Shown: piece by piece, positions 9,390-17,699 of the stretch
How positions within the stretch are numbered: the stretch's first letter is position 1
Layout of the letters: every line of letters starts with the position of its first letter
Assembly (NCBI RefSeq): GCF_035818475.1
Contig: NZ_JAYMGV010000001.1
Location: 1,240,001 to 1,304,000, forward strand
Reading direction: 5' to 3'
Length of the DNA: 64,000 bases
From: Cognatitamlana sp035818475
Lineage (GTDB): Bacteria; Bacteroidota; Bacteroidia; Flavobacteriales; Flavobacteriaceae
The notes under the pieces: generated by a model
The model's database searches: none
What the model was told of the DNA's origin: nothing
Seen by the model: only the letters and a program-made list of their open reading frames with translations
Position numbers and translations under genes: made by a program

Positions 9390-10646
9390 ATGTATGCTTT
9401 AGTAGATTGTAATAATTTTTATGCCTCTTGCGAACGTGTTTTTAATCCAAATTTACACAATAAACCTGTTGCTATATTAAGTAATAATGACGGATGTATT
9501 ATATCACGAAGTGATGAGGTTAAGGCTATGGGTTTACCCATGGCAGCTCCTATATTTAAATGGGAAGGGTTTTGTAAAGCCAATAACATTGAAGTATTGT
9601 CTTCAAATTACCCGCTATATGGAGATATGAGCCAGCGTGTTATGACCATTTTAGAACAGTTTACGCCAGATGTTGAAGTGTATAGTATAGACGAAGCATT
9701 TTTGGAGTTTAGAGGCTTTGAGGATAAAGATTTTACAGATTACGGTAATCAAATACGGCAACGTATTTTAAAATGGACAGGAATTCCAACCTGTGTAGGT
9801 ATAGCACCAACAAAGGCCTTAAGTAAAGTAGCCAATAAAATAGCCCGTAAATTTCCGGAAGAACTAAAAGGAGTATATGTAATCGATTCAGAAGAAAAGC
9901 GCATTAAAGCTTTAAAATGGATAGCTATTGAAGATGTTTGGGGTATTGGCCGGGGTTTGCAAAAACGGTTAAAAGCAAAAGGCTGTAAAAAAGCGTATGA
10001 TTTTACACAACTTTCTGATGATTGGGTACGTAAAAACTTTTCAATTACAGGATGGAAACTTAAAAAAGATTTAGAAGGGGTCTCTAAAATAAAACTTGAC
10101 GAAGTAGAAACAAAGCAGGCTATTGCCACTACAAGAAGCTTTGAATATACCTATTCAGATATTGAAAATATAAAAGAACGCATTTCAACTTTTGCTACAA
10201 GTTGCGCAGAAAAACTTAGAAAACAAGGCTCAAGTTGTCATATGATTTATGTGATGCTGAGCAGTGACAGGCACAAAAAGGACTTAGAACAGCATAAAGC
10301 AAGGCGGGTAGTTAATTTGCATTATCCTACAGATTCTACATTGGTTATTAGCCGGGAAGCCGTTCGTGCCGTTATGGACATTTTTAAACCGGGTATAAAA
10401 TATAAACGTGCGGGCGTTATTGTTATGGGGTTGGTGCCTACAAATAATTACCAATTGCAAATGTTTGAAAATGAAAACCCCAAACACAAGCCTTTAATGC
10501 ACACCATTGATCATTTAAATACAAAGTATGCTGATTATAAAGTAAAACTGGGGAATCAAGACTTAAAACGCACCTGGAAAATGCGTCAGGAGCGCCTTTC
10601 CCCACGGTATACAACAAATATTAATGATATTATTGTTGTAAAATGA
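9390..10646 (+). CDS. umuC: DNA polymerase V catalytic subunit UmuC (Y-family)
   Basis: Translesion, error-prone Y-family polymerase of 418 residues. The N-terminus DCNNFYASCERVFNP holds the first catalytic Asp (D7). The palm motif SIDEAFLEF provides D101/E102. A helix-hairpin-helix region (IEDVWGIGRGLQKRL) and a little-finger domain follow, with a UmuC-type C-terminus. It works with RecA and processed UmuD to replicate across damaged DNA during the SOS response. umuD lies downstream on the same strand after 82 bp, the reverse of the E. coli umuDC order. I could not identify a LexA operator. Confidence 0.95.
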   Translation: MYALVDCNNFYASCERVFNPNLHNKPVAILSNNDGCIISRSDEVKAMGLPMAAPIFKWEGFCKANNIEVLSSNYPLYGDMSQRVMTILEQFTPDVEVYSIDEAFLEFRGFEDKDFTDYGNQIRQRILKWTGIPTCVGIAPTKALSKVANKIARKFPEELKGVYVIDSEEKRIKALKWIAIEDVWGIGRGLQKRLKAKGCKKAYDFTQLSDDWVRKNFSITGWKLKKDLEGVSKIKLDEVETKQAIATTRSFEYTYSDIENIKERISTFATSCAEKLRKQGSSCHMIYVMLSSDRHKKDLEQHKARRVVNLHYPTDSTLVISREAVRAVMDIFKPGIKYKRAGVIVMGLVPTNNYQLQMFENENPKHKPLMHTIDHLNTKYADYKVKLGNQDLKRTWKMRQERLSPRYTTNINDIIVVK

Positions 10647-10660
10647 TGCTGTTATTCAGT

Positions 10661-10723
10661 ACATAATGAAGAATCTTTAGTAACTTTATACCGAAGCGAC
10701 TCTTCATTTCACTTAAGAATGAC
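10661..10723. repeat. Dispersed-repeat-like element between umuC and umuD
   Basis: The spacer contains an imperfect inverted repeat TGAAGAATC (10667-10675) / GACTCTTCA (10698-10706). Read on the minus strand, it starts GTCATTCTTAAGTGAAATGA and ends near AAGATTCTTCA, a wording common to intergenic repeats in Flavobacteriaceae. A related element lies near 63290-63335. Confidence 0.45.
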
Positions 10724-10728
10724 AAAAA

Positions 10729-11172
10729 ATGCTATTACATAAATCTCAAAATCTAACATTTTTCACACCACAGGAAACTACCAATAGTTTTGGGGCTCCC
10801 TTTTTTGACACAGGTATTTCTGCAGGGTTTCCTTCACCTGCTGAAGATTTTAAAGAGCAACGTTTGTCTCTGGATAGAGAACTTATTAAAAACAAAGAAG
10901 CTACTTTTTTTGCACGTGTTAACGGACAATCTATGATTGGTGCCGGTTTAGATGATAATGACTTATTGGTTATAGATAGAAGTTTAGAACCTGCCAATAA
11001 TAAAATTGCCGTATGTTTTTTAGACGGTGAATTTACTGTAAAACGCTTAAGGGTAGATGATGAAGGCGTTTGGTTAAAGCCTGAAAATCCTAATTACCCT
11101 ATAATAAAAGTTACTGATGACAATGATTTTATAATTTGGGGTATTGTGACCAATGTGATAAAAAAAGTATAA
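10729..11172 (+). CDS. umuD: UmuD-like S24 autoprotease, polymerase V subunit
   Basis: LexA/UmuD-type self-cleaving protein of 147 residues. The expected cleavage site is the Ala32-Gly33 bond, directly before FPSPAEDF. The catalytic Ser is S68 in NGQSMIGAG and the Lys general base is K105 in GEFTVKRL. RecA-stimulated cleavage yields UmuD', which activates UmuC. No DNA-binding domain is present, which separates it from LexA. A TAACTTTA element at 10681-10688 may give it a promoter separate from umuC. A bidirectional terminator follows. Confidence 0.93.
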   Translation: MLLHKSQNLTFFTPQETTNSFGAPFFDTGISAGFPSPAEDFKEQRLSLDRELIKNKEATFFARVNGQSMIGAGLDDNDLLVIDRSLEPANNKIAVCFLDGEFTVKRLRVDDEGVWLKPENPNYPIIKVTDDNDFIIWGIVTNVIKKV

Positions 11173-11185
11173 GACATAAAAGCAC

Positions 11186-11223
11186 AAAAAAAACGCAAAG
11201 TCCAAAGGCTTTGCGTTTTTTTT
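11186..11223. terminator. Bidirectional terminator between umuD and atpC
   Basis: Inverted repeat with arms AAAAACGCAAAG / CTTTGCGTTTTT, preceded by A and followed by T tracts. It can terminate the plus-strand umuD transcript and the converging minus-strand atpDC transcript. Confidence 0.9.
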
Positions 11224-11247
11224 GATTTCTATAAAGTGAATAAAATA

Positions 11248-11526
11248 CTAATCGGCTAAAACAATAACCTTATTATCTTTCATTTCCAGAGTTCCGGAAT
11301 TTATCTTTAATAAAGTTTCACCACTGTCTCCTTTAGTGAATTTATCCTGAACATCTTCATCCAATTCAATGTTTCCAGCAATTTTCACAACACCTTCTTT
11401 TAATATAGATACAACAGGTGCGTGATTATTTAACATTTGAAATTCACCATTTACTCCGGGAACAGCAACGCTGGTCACTTCTCCACTAAATAAAGTTGCT
11501 TCTGGTGATACAATTTCTAAGTACAT
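11248..11526 (-). CDS. atpC: F1 ATP synthase epsilon subunit
   Basis: Central-stalk subunit of F1Fo ATP synthase, 92 residues. It has the typical N-terminal beta-sandwich (LEIVSPEATLFSGEV, VPGVNGEFQMLNNHAPVVS). The helical C-terminal hairpin present in many epsilon subunits is absent, as is usual for Bacteroidota, so the inhibitory arm is missing. It is 45 bp downstream of atpD on the same strand and presumably co-transcribed. The other atp genes are not in this window. Confidence 0.95.
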   Translation of the reverse strand: MYLEIVSPEATLFSGEVTSVAVPGVNGEFQMLNNHAPVVSILKEGVVKIAGNIELDEDVQDKFTKGDSGETLLKINSGTLEMKDNKVIVLAD

Positions 11527-11536
11527 AAATTTTATT

Positions 11537-11564
11537 GCTTTAGGCTTTAAGCTTTAGGCTTTAA
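11537..11564. repeat. Tandem 14-bp repeat between atpD and atpC
   Basis: Two exact consecutive copies of GCTTTAGGCTTTAA occupy most of the 45-bp atpD-atpC spacer. No hairpin with a U tract is formed. The function is unknown; a slippage duplication is the simplest explanation. Confidence 0.8.
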
Positions 11565-11571
11565 GCAGTTA

Positions 11572-13080
11572 TTAGGCTTCAGCTAACATTTTTTCTCCAG
11601 CTTCAATAGCTTCTTCAATAGTACCTTTAAGGTTGAATGCTGCTTCTGGTAAGTGATCTAATTCACCATCCATAATCATATTAAACCCTTTGATAGTTTC
11701 TTTAATATCAACTAATACACCTGGAATACCTGTAAACTGTTCTGCTACATGGAATGGTTGTGATAAGAAACGTTGTACACGTCTTGCTCTACCTACAGCC
11801 ATCTTATCTTCTTCTGATAATTCTTCCATACCAAGAATAGCGATAATATCCTGTAACTCTTTATAACGTTGTAATAACTCTTTTACGCGTTGTGCACAAT
11901 TATAGTGATCATCACCTAAAATATCAGCAGTTAAAATTCTTGAAGTAGAATCTAATGGATCTACTGCAGGATAAATACCTAACTCAGCAATTTTACGAGA
12001 CAATACTGTTGTCGCATCTAAGTGAGCAAAGGTAGTAGCAGGCGCAGGATCTGTTAAATCATCTGCAGGTACGTAAACGGCCTGTACAGATGTAATAGAA
12101 CCTTTTTTAGTTGAGGTAATACGCTCTTGCATAGCTCCCATCTCTGTGGCTAATGTTGGTTGGTAACCTACGGCAGAAGGCATACGTCCAAGTAATGCAG
12201 ATACCTCAGAACCAGCTTGTGTAAAACGGAAGATATTATCTACGAAGAAAAGAACGTCTTTCCCTTGTCCGTCACCAGCACCATCACGGAAATACTCAGC
12301 AATAGTTAAACCAGATAAGGCTACACGAGCACGTGCTCCAGGAGGCTCATTCATTTGTCCGAATACGAAAGTTGCTTTAGATTCTTTCATTTTTGATTTA
12401 TCTACTTTTGATAAATCCCATCCTCCTTCTTCCATAGAATGCATGAAATCATCTCCATAACGGATAATTCCTGATTCTAACATCTCTCTTAAAAGGTCAT
12501 TTCCTTCGCGGGTTCTTTCACCTACACCGGCAAAAACTGATAAACCACCGTGACCTTTTGCAATATTGTTGATCAACTCCTGAATTAATACTGTTTTACC
12601 TACACCGGCACCACCAAATAAACCAATTTTACCACCTTTAGCATAAGGCTCAATAAGATCAATGACTTTAATACCTGTAAATAAAACTTCAGTTGAAGTT
12701 GATAAATCTTCAAATTTAGGAGCTTGACGGTGAATTGGTAACCCGGCCTCTCCGGCTTTAGGCAAATCTCCAAGACCATCAATAGCGTCTCCAATTACAT
12801 TAAATAAACGTCCGTAAACATCATCTCCAATTGGCATTTGAATAGGAGCACCTGTAGCAATAACTTCAGTTCCTCTACTTAACCCATCAGAAGAATCCAT
12901 TGCAATAGTACGTACGGTGTCTTCTCCAATATGAGACTGTACTTCTAGTACTAAAATAGAACCGTCAGGTCTTTTAATTTCTAATGAATCGTAAATTTTT
13001 GGAAGTTCTGAACCCGCAGCGAATTCTACATCGATAACCGGTCCTACTATTTGTGCAACTTTTCCTGTAACTTTAGACAT
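11572..13080 (-). CDS. atpD: F1 ATP synthase beta subunit
   Basis: Catalytic subunit of F1Fo ATP synthase, 502 residues, full length. The Walker A motif GGAGVGKTV lies at ~155-163, with GERTREGNDL, the conserved segment LLGRMPSAVGYQPTLATEMG and the C-terminal helical domain. ATG start. A clean -7 element (13142-13149) lies upstream. It forms a two-gene unit with atpC. Confidence 0.98.
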   Translation of the reverse strand: MSKVTGKVAQIVGPVIDVEFAAGSELPKIYDSLEIKRPDGSILVLEVQSHIGEDTVRTIAMDSSDGLSRGTEVIATGAPIQMPIGDDVYGRLFNVIGDAIDGLGDLPKAGEAGLPIHRQAPKFEDLSTSTEVLFTGIKVIDLIEPYAKGGKIGLFGGAGVGKTVLIQELINNIAKGHGGLSVFAGVGERTREGNDLLREMLESGIIRYGDDFMHSMEEGGWDLSKVDKSKMKESKATFVFGQMNEPPGARARVALSGLTIAEYFRDGAGDGQGKDVLFFVDNIFRFTQAGSEVSALLGRMPSAVGYQPTLATEMGAMQERITSTKKGSITSVQAVYVPADDLTDPAPATTFAHLDATTVLSRKIAELGIYPAVDPLDSTSRILTADILGDDHYNCAQRVKELLQRYKELQDIIAILGMEELSEEDKMAVGRARRVQRFLSQPFHVAEQFTGIPGVLVDIKETIKGFNMIMDGELDHLPEAAFNLKGTIEEAIEAGEKMLAEA

Positions 13081-13141
13081 TACTTATGTGTTTAATATTA
13101 TGCGACTTAATTGAGTGAAAACACTTTTTGTTTTCGCGCTG

Positions 13142-13149
13142 CAAAGATA
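13142..13149 (-). promoter_or_regulatory. atpD promoter, -7 element TATCTTTG
   Basis: Exact match to the Bacteroidota TAnnTTTG -7 consensus on the minus strand, about 60 bp before the atpD start. No clear -33 TTG was found. Confidence 0.6.
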
Positions 13150-13197
13150 TAGTTTTTATATTAAAATAAAAGCTGTTTTTTCTAGGTTTTTTAGAAT

Positions 13198-13231
13198 AAA
13201 AAAACACCCTTAAATTAAGAGTGTTTTTTAT
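13198..13231 (-). terminator. Terminator of the TonB receptor/GDSL lipoprotein unit
   Basis: Inverted repeat AACACCCTTAA / TTAAGAGTGTT with one mismatch, flanked by A and T runs, 18 bp past the stop of the minus-strand GDSL gene. Confidence 0.8.
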
Positions 13232-13248
13232 TCTATTTTTTCTAGAAA

Positions 13249-14724
13249 TTATTCAGGTGATGGTAACAATGGTAAATAATTAGTTGGGTATTCTCCAATA
13301 TCTACCAAATTACCTGAAGCTTCAAAGTTTGAACCATAAGCAGCATCAATAGCTTTCATAAATTCGTTTGCAATTAAGGCATACCCTCTGGATGTTAAAT
13401 GAATACCGTCAAGTGAAAAGGCCCCACCGGTTACTAAGTTTGAAGTCAGGATAAAATTATTTGACGGGAGACCGGTACTCGTCAATTGCGTCAATAAATC
13501 ATTTGCATCTACAAAGGCTAATCCTGCTTGAGTGGCCGCAGCTTCTATGGTGATATTAAAATCATCAATAGCTTTTTTAATATCGTCTTGCTCTCTTGGT
13601 ATCAAAACCCATTTGTCTTCCAAAGGAATTGCAGTTCCATAACCGTCAGGGATTAAAGAGGATAGTGGTAACACAAATAAATCATCTTCAGTTGATTGTC
13701 TGTAATTAGGAAGCCCTAACCCTGATAAATCAGTTAAATCTTCATCAATTAGAACCATAGTGTTTGTTTCAGAAGCTTCAAACCTAATGGTTCGTGATTC
13801 AGCTTCCAGAGCATCGATGAAGCCGTTTGCTAGTGCTAATTGTAAGCCACCATTATACTGAGCATATGCTGTATTAAGCGCTGCCGCCGTAGCTGCATTT
13901 AAAGGAACAGGATTATAAGGTACGGTGGTAAAATGGGCAATATCAGTTACGTAAGGGATATTTGCCATAACGCCTTTGGCACCACCTGATGTTAATGTAC
14001 TAACAAGTGTAGATATTGCAAAATCAAAAGTTGGCTGATCTGTAATAGGATTGGTTCCGTCTCCCCCTGACGTTGCATAACCTAACACATCATTATTTCC
14101 AATCCACAATGAAAAGAAGGATGGAGATTGTGCCATAGCTAATTCTATGACGCTGGCGTCAGGAGTTGCTCCGGTCATTCTAATAAAATACGGATTGGCA
14201 GCAGTTGGGAAATTGGCAATATTGCCATAACCGGGAGCTAGTAAATGAAAACTTTTAGCTAAAGGGATTCCCATATTATTGAATGGCCCTGTAGGGCTCG
14301 GCTTGGCTAAATCTGTTGAATCTTTAACTGTGCCTATGACTGATTCTAAAGGTAAAGGAGGCCCTCCTAGGGTAACCAATCTAGGTGGGGCTATTCTAGT
14401 GTTTCCAATAACTAATAGCCCTGAGTCACCATCCATTAAAGGCTGTATAAAATTACCTTCTTCTAAAATAGATAATTTCTGAGATAATATGCTAGGAAAT
14501 GAATTTTCTTGAGATGCTTTAAATAAAGCTCCATCAGAAAACCCCGCTGTTAAAGAACTCCCTATTGATACATATTTAGAAAAGTCTGCTTCTCCGGCTA
14601 TTAAATCTGGTAGCTGAGGTGTTTCAACCGGAGGTACAATATCTTCAGGGTCATTACATGCGGTAAAACCTATAAAGATTAATAGTAAGAATATATATTT
14701 TGTATTCATGATGTTCTTTTTCAT
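13249..14724 (-). CDS. SGNH/GDSL-hydrolase-like lipoprotein
   Basis: Predicted lipid-anchored esterase or lipase of 491 residues. The signal peptide ends FTAC with the anchor cysteine at C23, followed by acidic residues (NDPED) that may act as a Bacteroidota surface-export signal. Block I is SIGSSLTAG, where S57 would be the nucleophile; the usual GDS is GSS here. A block III-like segment IGNNDVLG and a C-terminal DGIHLTSRG supply the oxyanion Asn and the Asp/His pair. The start is ATG 14724 (1 bp after the receptor stop) or ATG 14709. The tight coupling to the TonB receptor suggests it processes the imported substrate at the cell surface. The substrate is unknown. Confidence 0.85.
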   Translation of the reverse strand: MKKNIMNTKYIFLLLIFIGFTACNDPEDIVPPVETPQLPDLIAGEADFSKYVSIGSSLTAGFSDGALFKASQENSFPSILSQKLSILEEGNFIQPLMDGDSGLLVIGNTRIAPPRLVTLGGPPLPLESVIGTVKDSTDLAKPSPTGPFNNMGIPLAKSFHLLAPGYGNIANFPTAANPYFIRMTGATPDASVIELAMAQSPSFFSLWIGNNDVLGYATSGGDGTNPITDQPTFDFAISTLVSTLTSGGAKGVMANIPYVTDIAHFTTVPYNPVPLNAATAAALNTAYAQYNGGLQLALANGFIDALEAESRTIRFEASETNTMVLIDEDLTDLSGLGLPNYRQSTEDDLFVLPLSSLIPDGYGTAIPLEDKWVLIPREQDDIKKAIDDFNITIEAAATQAGLAFVDANDLLTQLTSTGLPSNNFILTSNLVTGGAFSLDGIHLTSRGYALIANEFMKAIDAAYGSNFEASGNLVDIGEYPTNYLPLLPSPE

Positions 14725-14725
14725 A

Positions 14726-17482
14726 TTATAAGTTATTAATCGTCAAGGATAGATAGTACATAGATCCTATATGCCCGGTGCCAAATGCTGTGAAATATTC
14801 ATCACCTAATAGATTGGTAGCACCAGCTTTAAATGTTGATTTAATACTAGGAATCCTTAAATTTATTTGCGCATCAACAACATGGAATTCCGGTACTAAA
14901 CCATTACCAAATGTTGCTTCCCAGAAGTAGTCATCACTAAACCTATAGGCAATATTAAAACCAAAATTTTTAAATAAATCGGTATTGCCAAATGATGCTT
15001 TAAATTTATGTTCTGGCGTATTGAAGTTAGTTTGAAAACCTGGATATGTGGCCTGATCAAAGTCAAGTTTTGCATAGGTATAGCTTCCGCTAAGGTCAAA
15101 ATTGCCAAAGACTTTGGTTGAAAGCCCTATGGAAGCCCCGTAAGATTTAACATCTGCCGGAGAGTTAGTGTATGCACTCCAAACTTGAAAGTCATTATTA
15201 GCAAGAGCATTTAAAGCTAACGGGTCAGTATCATCAAGGTCACCGTTATTATTTGGGTCTACAATTCCATAAAATGGAGATGCAACTACTTGTTGAGAAA
15301 TAAAATCTTTGTATTTGTTGTAATAGGCACTAAAATCTATAGTAACACGGCTAAACTTACCTCTATAGCCAATTTCTCCTGAAGTTACCTGTTCTGGTTT
15401 TACTAAATTAGGATTTCCTACACCCGTAACATTCCCGTCATTATCTACTGCAAAAGAATTTTCATAAGCTACACGGCCTGTTTGTGTTACTGTTGGGGGC
15501 TGCCCTATGGCTTGTCCATCATTACTAATGTCAAAAGTCCTAACATATCTGTCTAAGTTATCAGGTGCAGCTCCTACCAAAATGGCTCTGCCGGCATCTA
15601 AACCAATAAATAGGTCTTGAGTAGTCGGGTTTCTAAAACCTGTTTGTACAGAAGCTCTGAAATTATGGTTTTTGTTTACGGTTAACCCTGCCGATAATCT
15701 TGGAGAATAAAAACCATCAAAAAACTCTGATTTATCATACCTGATAGAGCCTGTTAGCTTTAATTCTAAAGCATCATTTAACTCGATATTTTTTTGAATT
15801 TGAGTGTATACCCCAAACTCTGAATATTCAATGGGGCTGTCAAAATCTGTATAAATCGTTCCAAAGGAGTTTAATCTGTATTTTCTATAAGATCCGCCCA
15901 CTTGAATTTCTGCAAAATCAATAAGATGACTAAAATTGTAATTGGCATCAGCATGGTAATATTTAGAGGCGTCCTGAAATTTAGATCCTGAGCTTAAATC
16001 CGGATCATTAATACTTTTATTGAATGCGGCCTGATATTCCGGAGTGCCTGGTAAATAACGCCCGGATTCGGCCTGGTCCCTGGCCGCTGCATGGGCTTCG
16101 GCTTCCGTAGCGCCTCCTAAAGTAGCTTCCGCATAGGTTTGGATATATTCTCCAAACCATTGCTTATCACCTTTCCAGGCCCTGTTAATATTTATACCGG
16201 TAAAAACCATATCATATGAATCTCCGGCTTTATCGGCTACCACATAACCTCTTAGAAAAAAGTTATCGTTTCTTAGTTCTAATTTATGTTGTTCTTGAAA
16301 GAAATTAGCAATGTTATAGCGGTTTGTTCCTTGATAAATAGTTGATCCCGTACCAATTTTACCCACATAAGAGATTTCAAAATCATTTTCCCACGGACGG
16401 AAATATAAGCCCCAATCTGATTTTACACTTTCAGCATTATAATTGGTTAAATCTCTTTCGTTATACCCTGTTCTACTCACCTCAACATCCGGAATAATTC
16501 CTTTTATACTGGCTGGAGCTTCTGTTCTTAGATTTGCTGAAACTTCATCACCATAAACATTAATACCGTCATAATCAAGATCATCTCTTGTTCTGTTAGG
16601 GTCAATTTTATCTATTTCACTGGTAGCTGCCCAATCGGTCCCTTTTAAATAACCAAAATTGATTTTAGCAGCAAACTTGTTACTGAACTTATAGGCAGCT
16701 CTTATACTTAAGTCTGTGTACCCATTCTTTCCGGCAGATTCTTGCGAGGTAATTCCTTTTTTGATAGAGGTGCTAATTCCTTGATAATCAAATGGATTTT
16801 TACTGCGCATAAATAAAATTCCGTTAAAAGCATTTGCCCCATAAAGCGCAGAAGATGCTCCTGGTAATAGCTCAACACTTAAAACATCTGTTTCAGTCAT
16901 ACCAACTAAATTACCAATGGGGAAGTTTAGTGCTGGTGTTGAGTTGTCCATGCCATCAACAAGCTGCATAAAACGATTATTTGCAAAGGTTGCAAAACCT
17001 CTGGTGTTAACAGATTTAAAGGTTAAGCTATTAGTATTAACATCAACACCTTTTAAATTTTCTAAGCCATCATAAAAATCTGCTGAAGCTGTGTTTTTGA
17101 TTTCTTTGAGGCCCAGGCGTTCTACAGTTACGGGCGATTCAAATATACGTTCCGGAGTTCTGGACGCTGAAATCACAACTTCATCTAAAGCTGTTCCTTC
17201 TTTAAGAATAAAGCTTATAGTTTGATTGTTTGACGTTACTTGTTCGGTAGCGGTTTCAAACCCCACACTACTGGCTTGAACAGAAAATGGAGGATTTTGG
17301 CTATAGGTTAATGTGAAATTACCATCAAAATCTGAGACTGTACCTGTTGAAGTCCCTAGTACAATGATGTTAGCCCCGGGGATTGGTTGACTGTTATCAT
17401 CAACTACGGTTCCTGAAATTGTTGTTTGTGAATGGCAAAATCCACAAAAAAACAACAACAAAAGTGAGAAAATTGTTTTCAT
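14726..17482 (-). CDS. TonB-dependent receptor with carboxypeptidase-regulatory-like domain
   Basis: Outer-membrane active transporter of 918 residues, powered by TonB/ExbBD. The signal peptide ends CHSQ. Residues ~20-95 form a carboxypeptidase-regulatory-like domain (ISGTVVDDNSQPIPGANI, SDFDGNFTL). The plug follows from about 105, with the segment SALYGANAFNGILF, and the 22-strand barrel covers the remainder. The C-terminus ends in aromatic/hydrophobic residues. The GDSL-like lipoprotein is encoded 1 bp downstream in the SusD position, although it has no SusD fold. The transported ligand cannot be told from the sequence. Confidence 0.92.
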   Translation of the reverse strand: MKTIFSLLLLFFCGFCHSQTTISGTVVDDNSQPIPGANIIVLGTSTGTVSDFDGNFTLTYSQNPPFSVQASSVGFETATEQVTSNNQTISFILKEGTALDEVVISASRTPERIFESPVTVERLGLKEIKNTASADFYDGLENLKGVDVNTNSLTFKSVNTRGFATFANNRFMQLVDGMDNSTPALNFPIGNLVGMTETDVLSVELLPGASSALYGANAFNGILFMRSKNPFDYQGISTSIKKGITSQESAGKNGYTDLSIRAAYKFSNKFAAKINFGYLKGTDWAATSEIDKIDPNRTRDDLDYDGINVYGDEVSANLRTEAPASIKGIIPDVEVSRTGYNERDLTNYNAESVKSDWGLYFRPWENDFEISYVGKIGTGSTIYQGTNRYNIANFFQEQHKLELRNDNFFLRGYVVADKAGDSYDMVFTGININRAWKGDKQWFGEYIQTYAEATLGGATEAEAHAAARDQAESGRYLPGTPEYQAAFNKSINDPDLSSGSKFQDASKYYHADANYNFSHLIDFAEIQVGGSYRKYRLNSFGTIYTDFDSPIEYSEFGVYTQIQKNIELNDALELKLTGSIRYDKSEFFDGFYSPRLSAGLTVNKNHNFRASVQTGFRNPTTQDLFIGLDAGRAILVGAAPDNLDRYVRTFDISNDGQAIGQPPTVTQTGRVAYENSFAVDNDGNVTGVGNPNLVKPEQVTSGEIGYRGKFSRVTIDFSAYYNKYKDFISQQVVASPFYGIVDPNNNGDLDDTDPLALNALANNDFQVWSAYTNSPADVKSYGASIGLSTKVFGNFDLSGSYTYAKLDFDQATYPGFQTNFNTPEHKFKASFGNTDLFKNFGFNIAYRFSDDYFWEATFGNGLVPEFHVVDAQINLRIPSIKSTFKAGATNLLGDEYFTAFGTGHIGSMYYLSLTINNL

Positions 17483-17640
17483 TTAAATAAGTATAGTTTT
17501 AGTTTACATAACAAGGTAACACAAAAATTATGAGATACCGTTGATTGATAAAAATATAAAAAATTATGCACGCATAGTATTATTTTAATAAAAAAAATGC
17601 GTATTTGTTGTTATATGTATAAAAGTAGGTCTCTAAAATA

Positions 17641-17674
17641 AAAAGTTCCATATTTAATTAAACATGGAACTTTT
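17641..17674 (-). terminator. glmS terminator
   Basis: Inverted repeat AAAAGTTCCAT / ATGGAACTTTT separated by 12 bases. On the minus strand it is followed by a T-rich stretch, 26 bp after the glmS stop. Confidence 0.85.
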
Positions 17675-17699
17675 CAATATAATTTTGTATAAATGTATA

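Noticed and set aside
9749..10129. 126-codon minus-strand open frame inside umuC
   Set aside because: umuC is unambiguous and full length; the reverse frame resembles nothing known.
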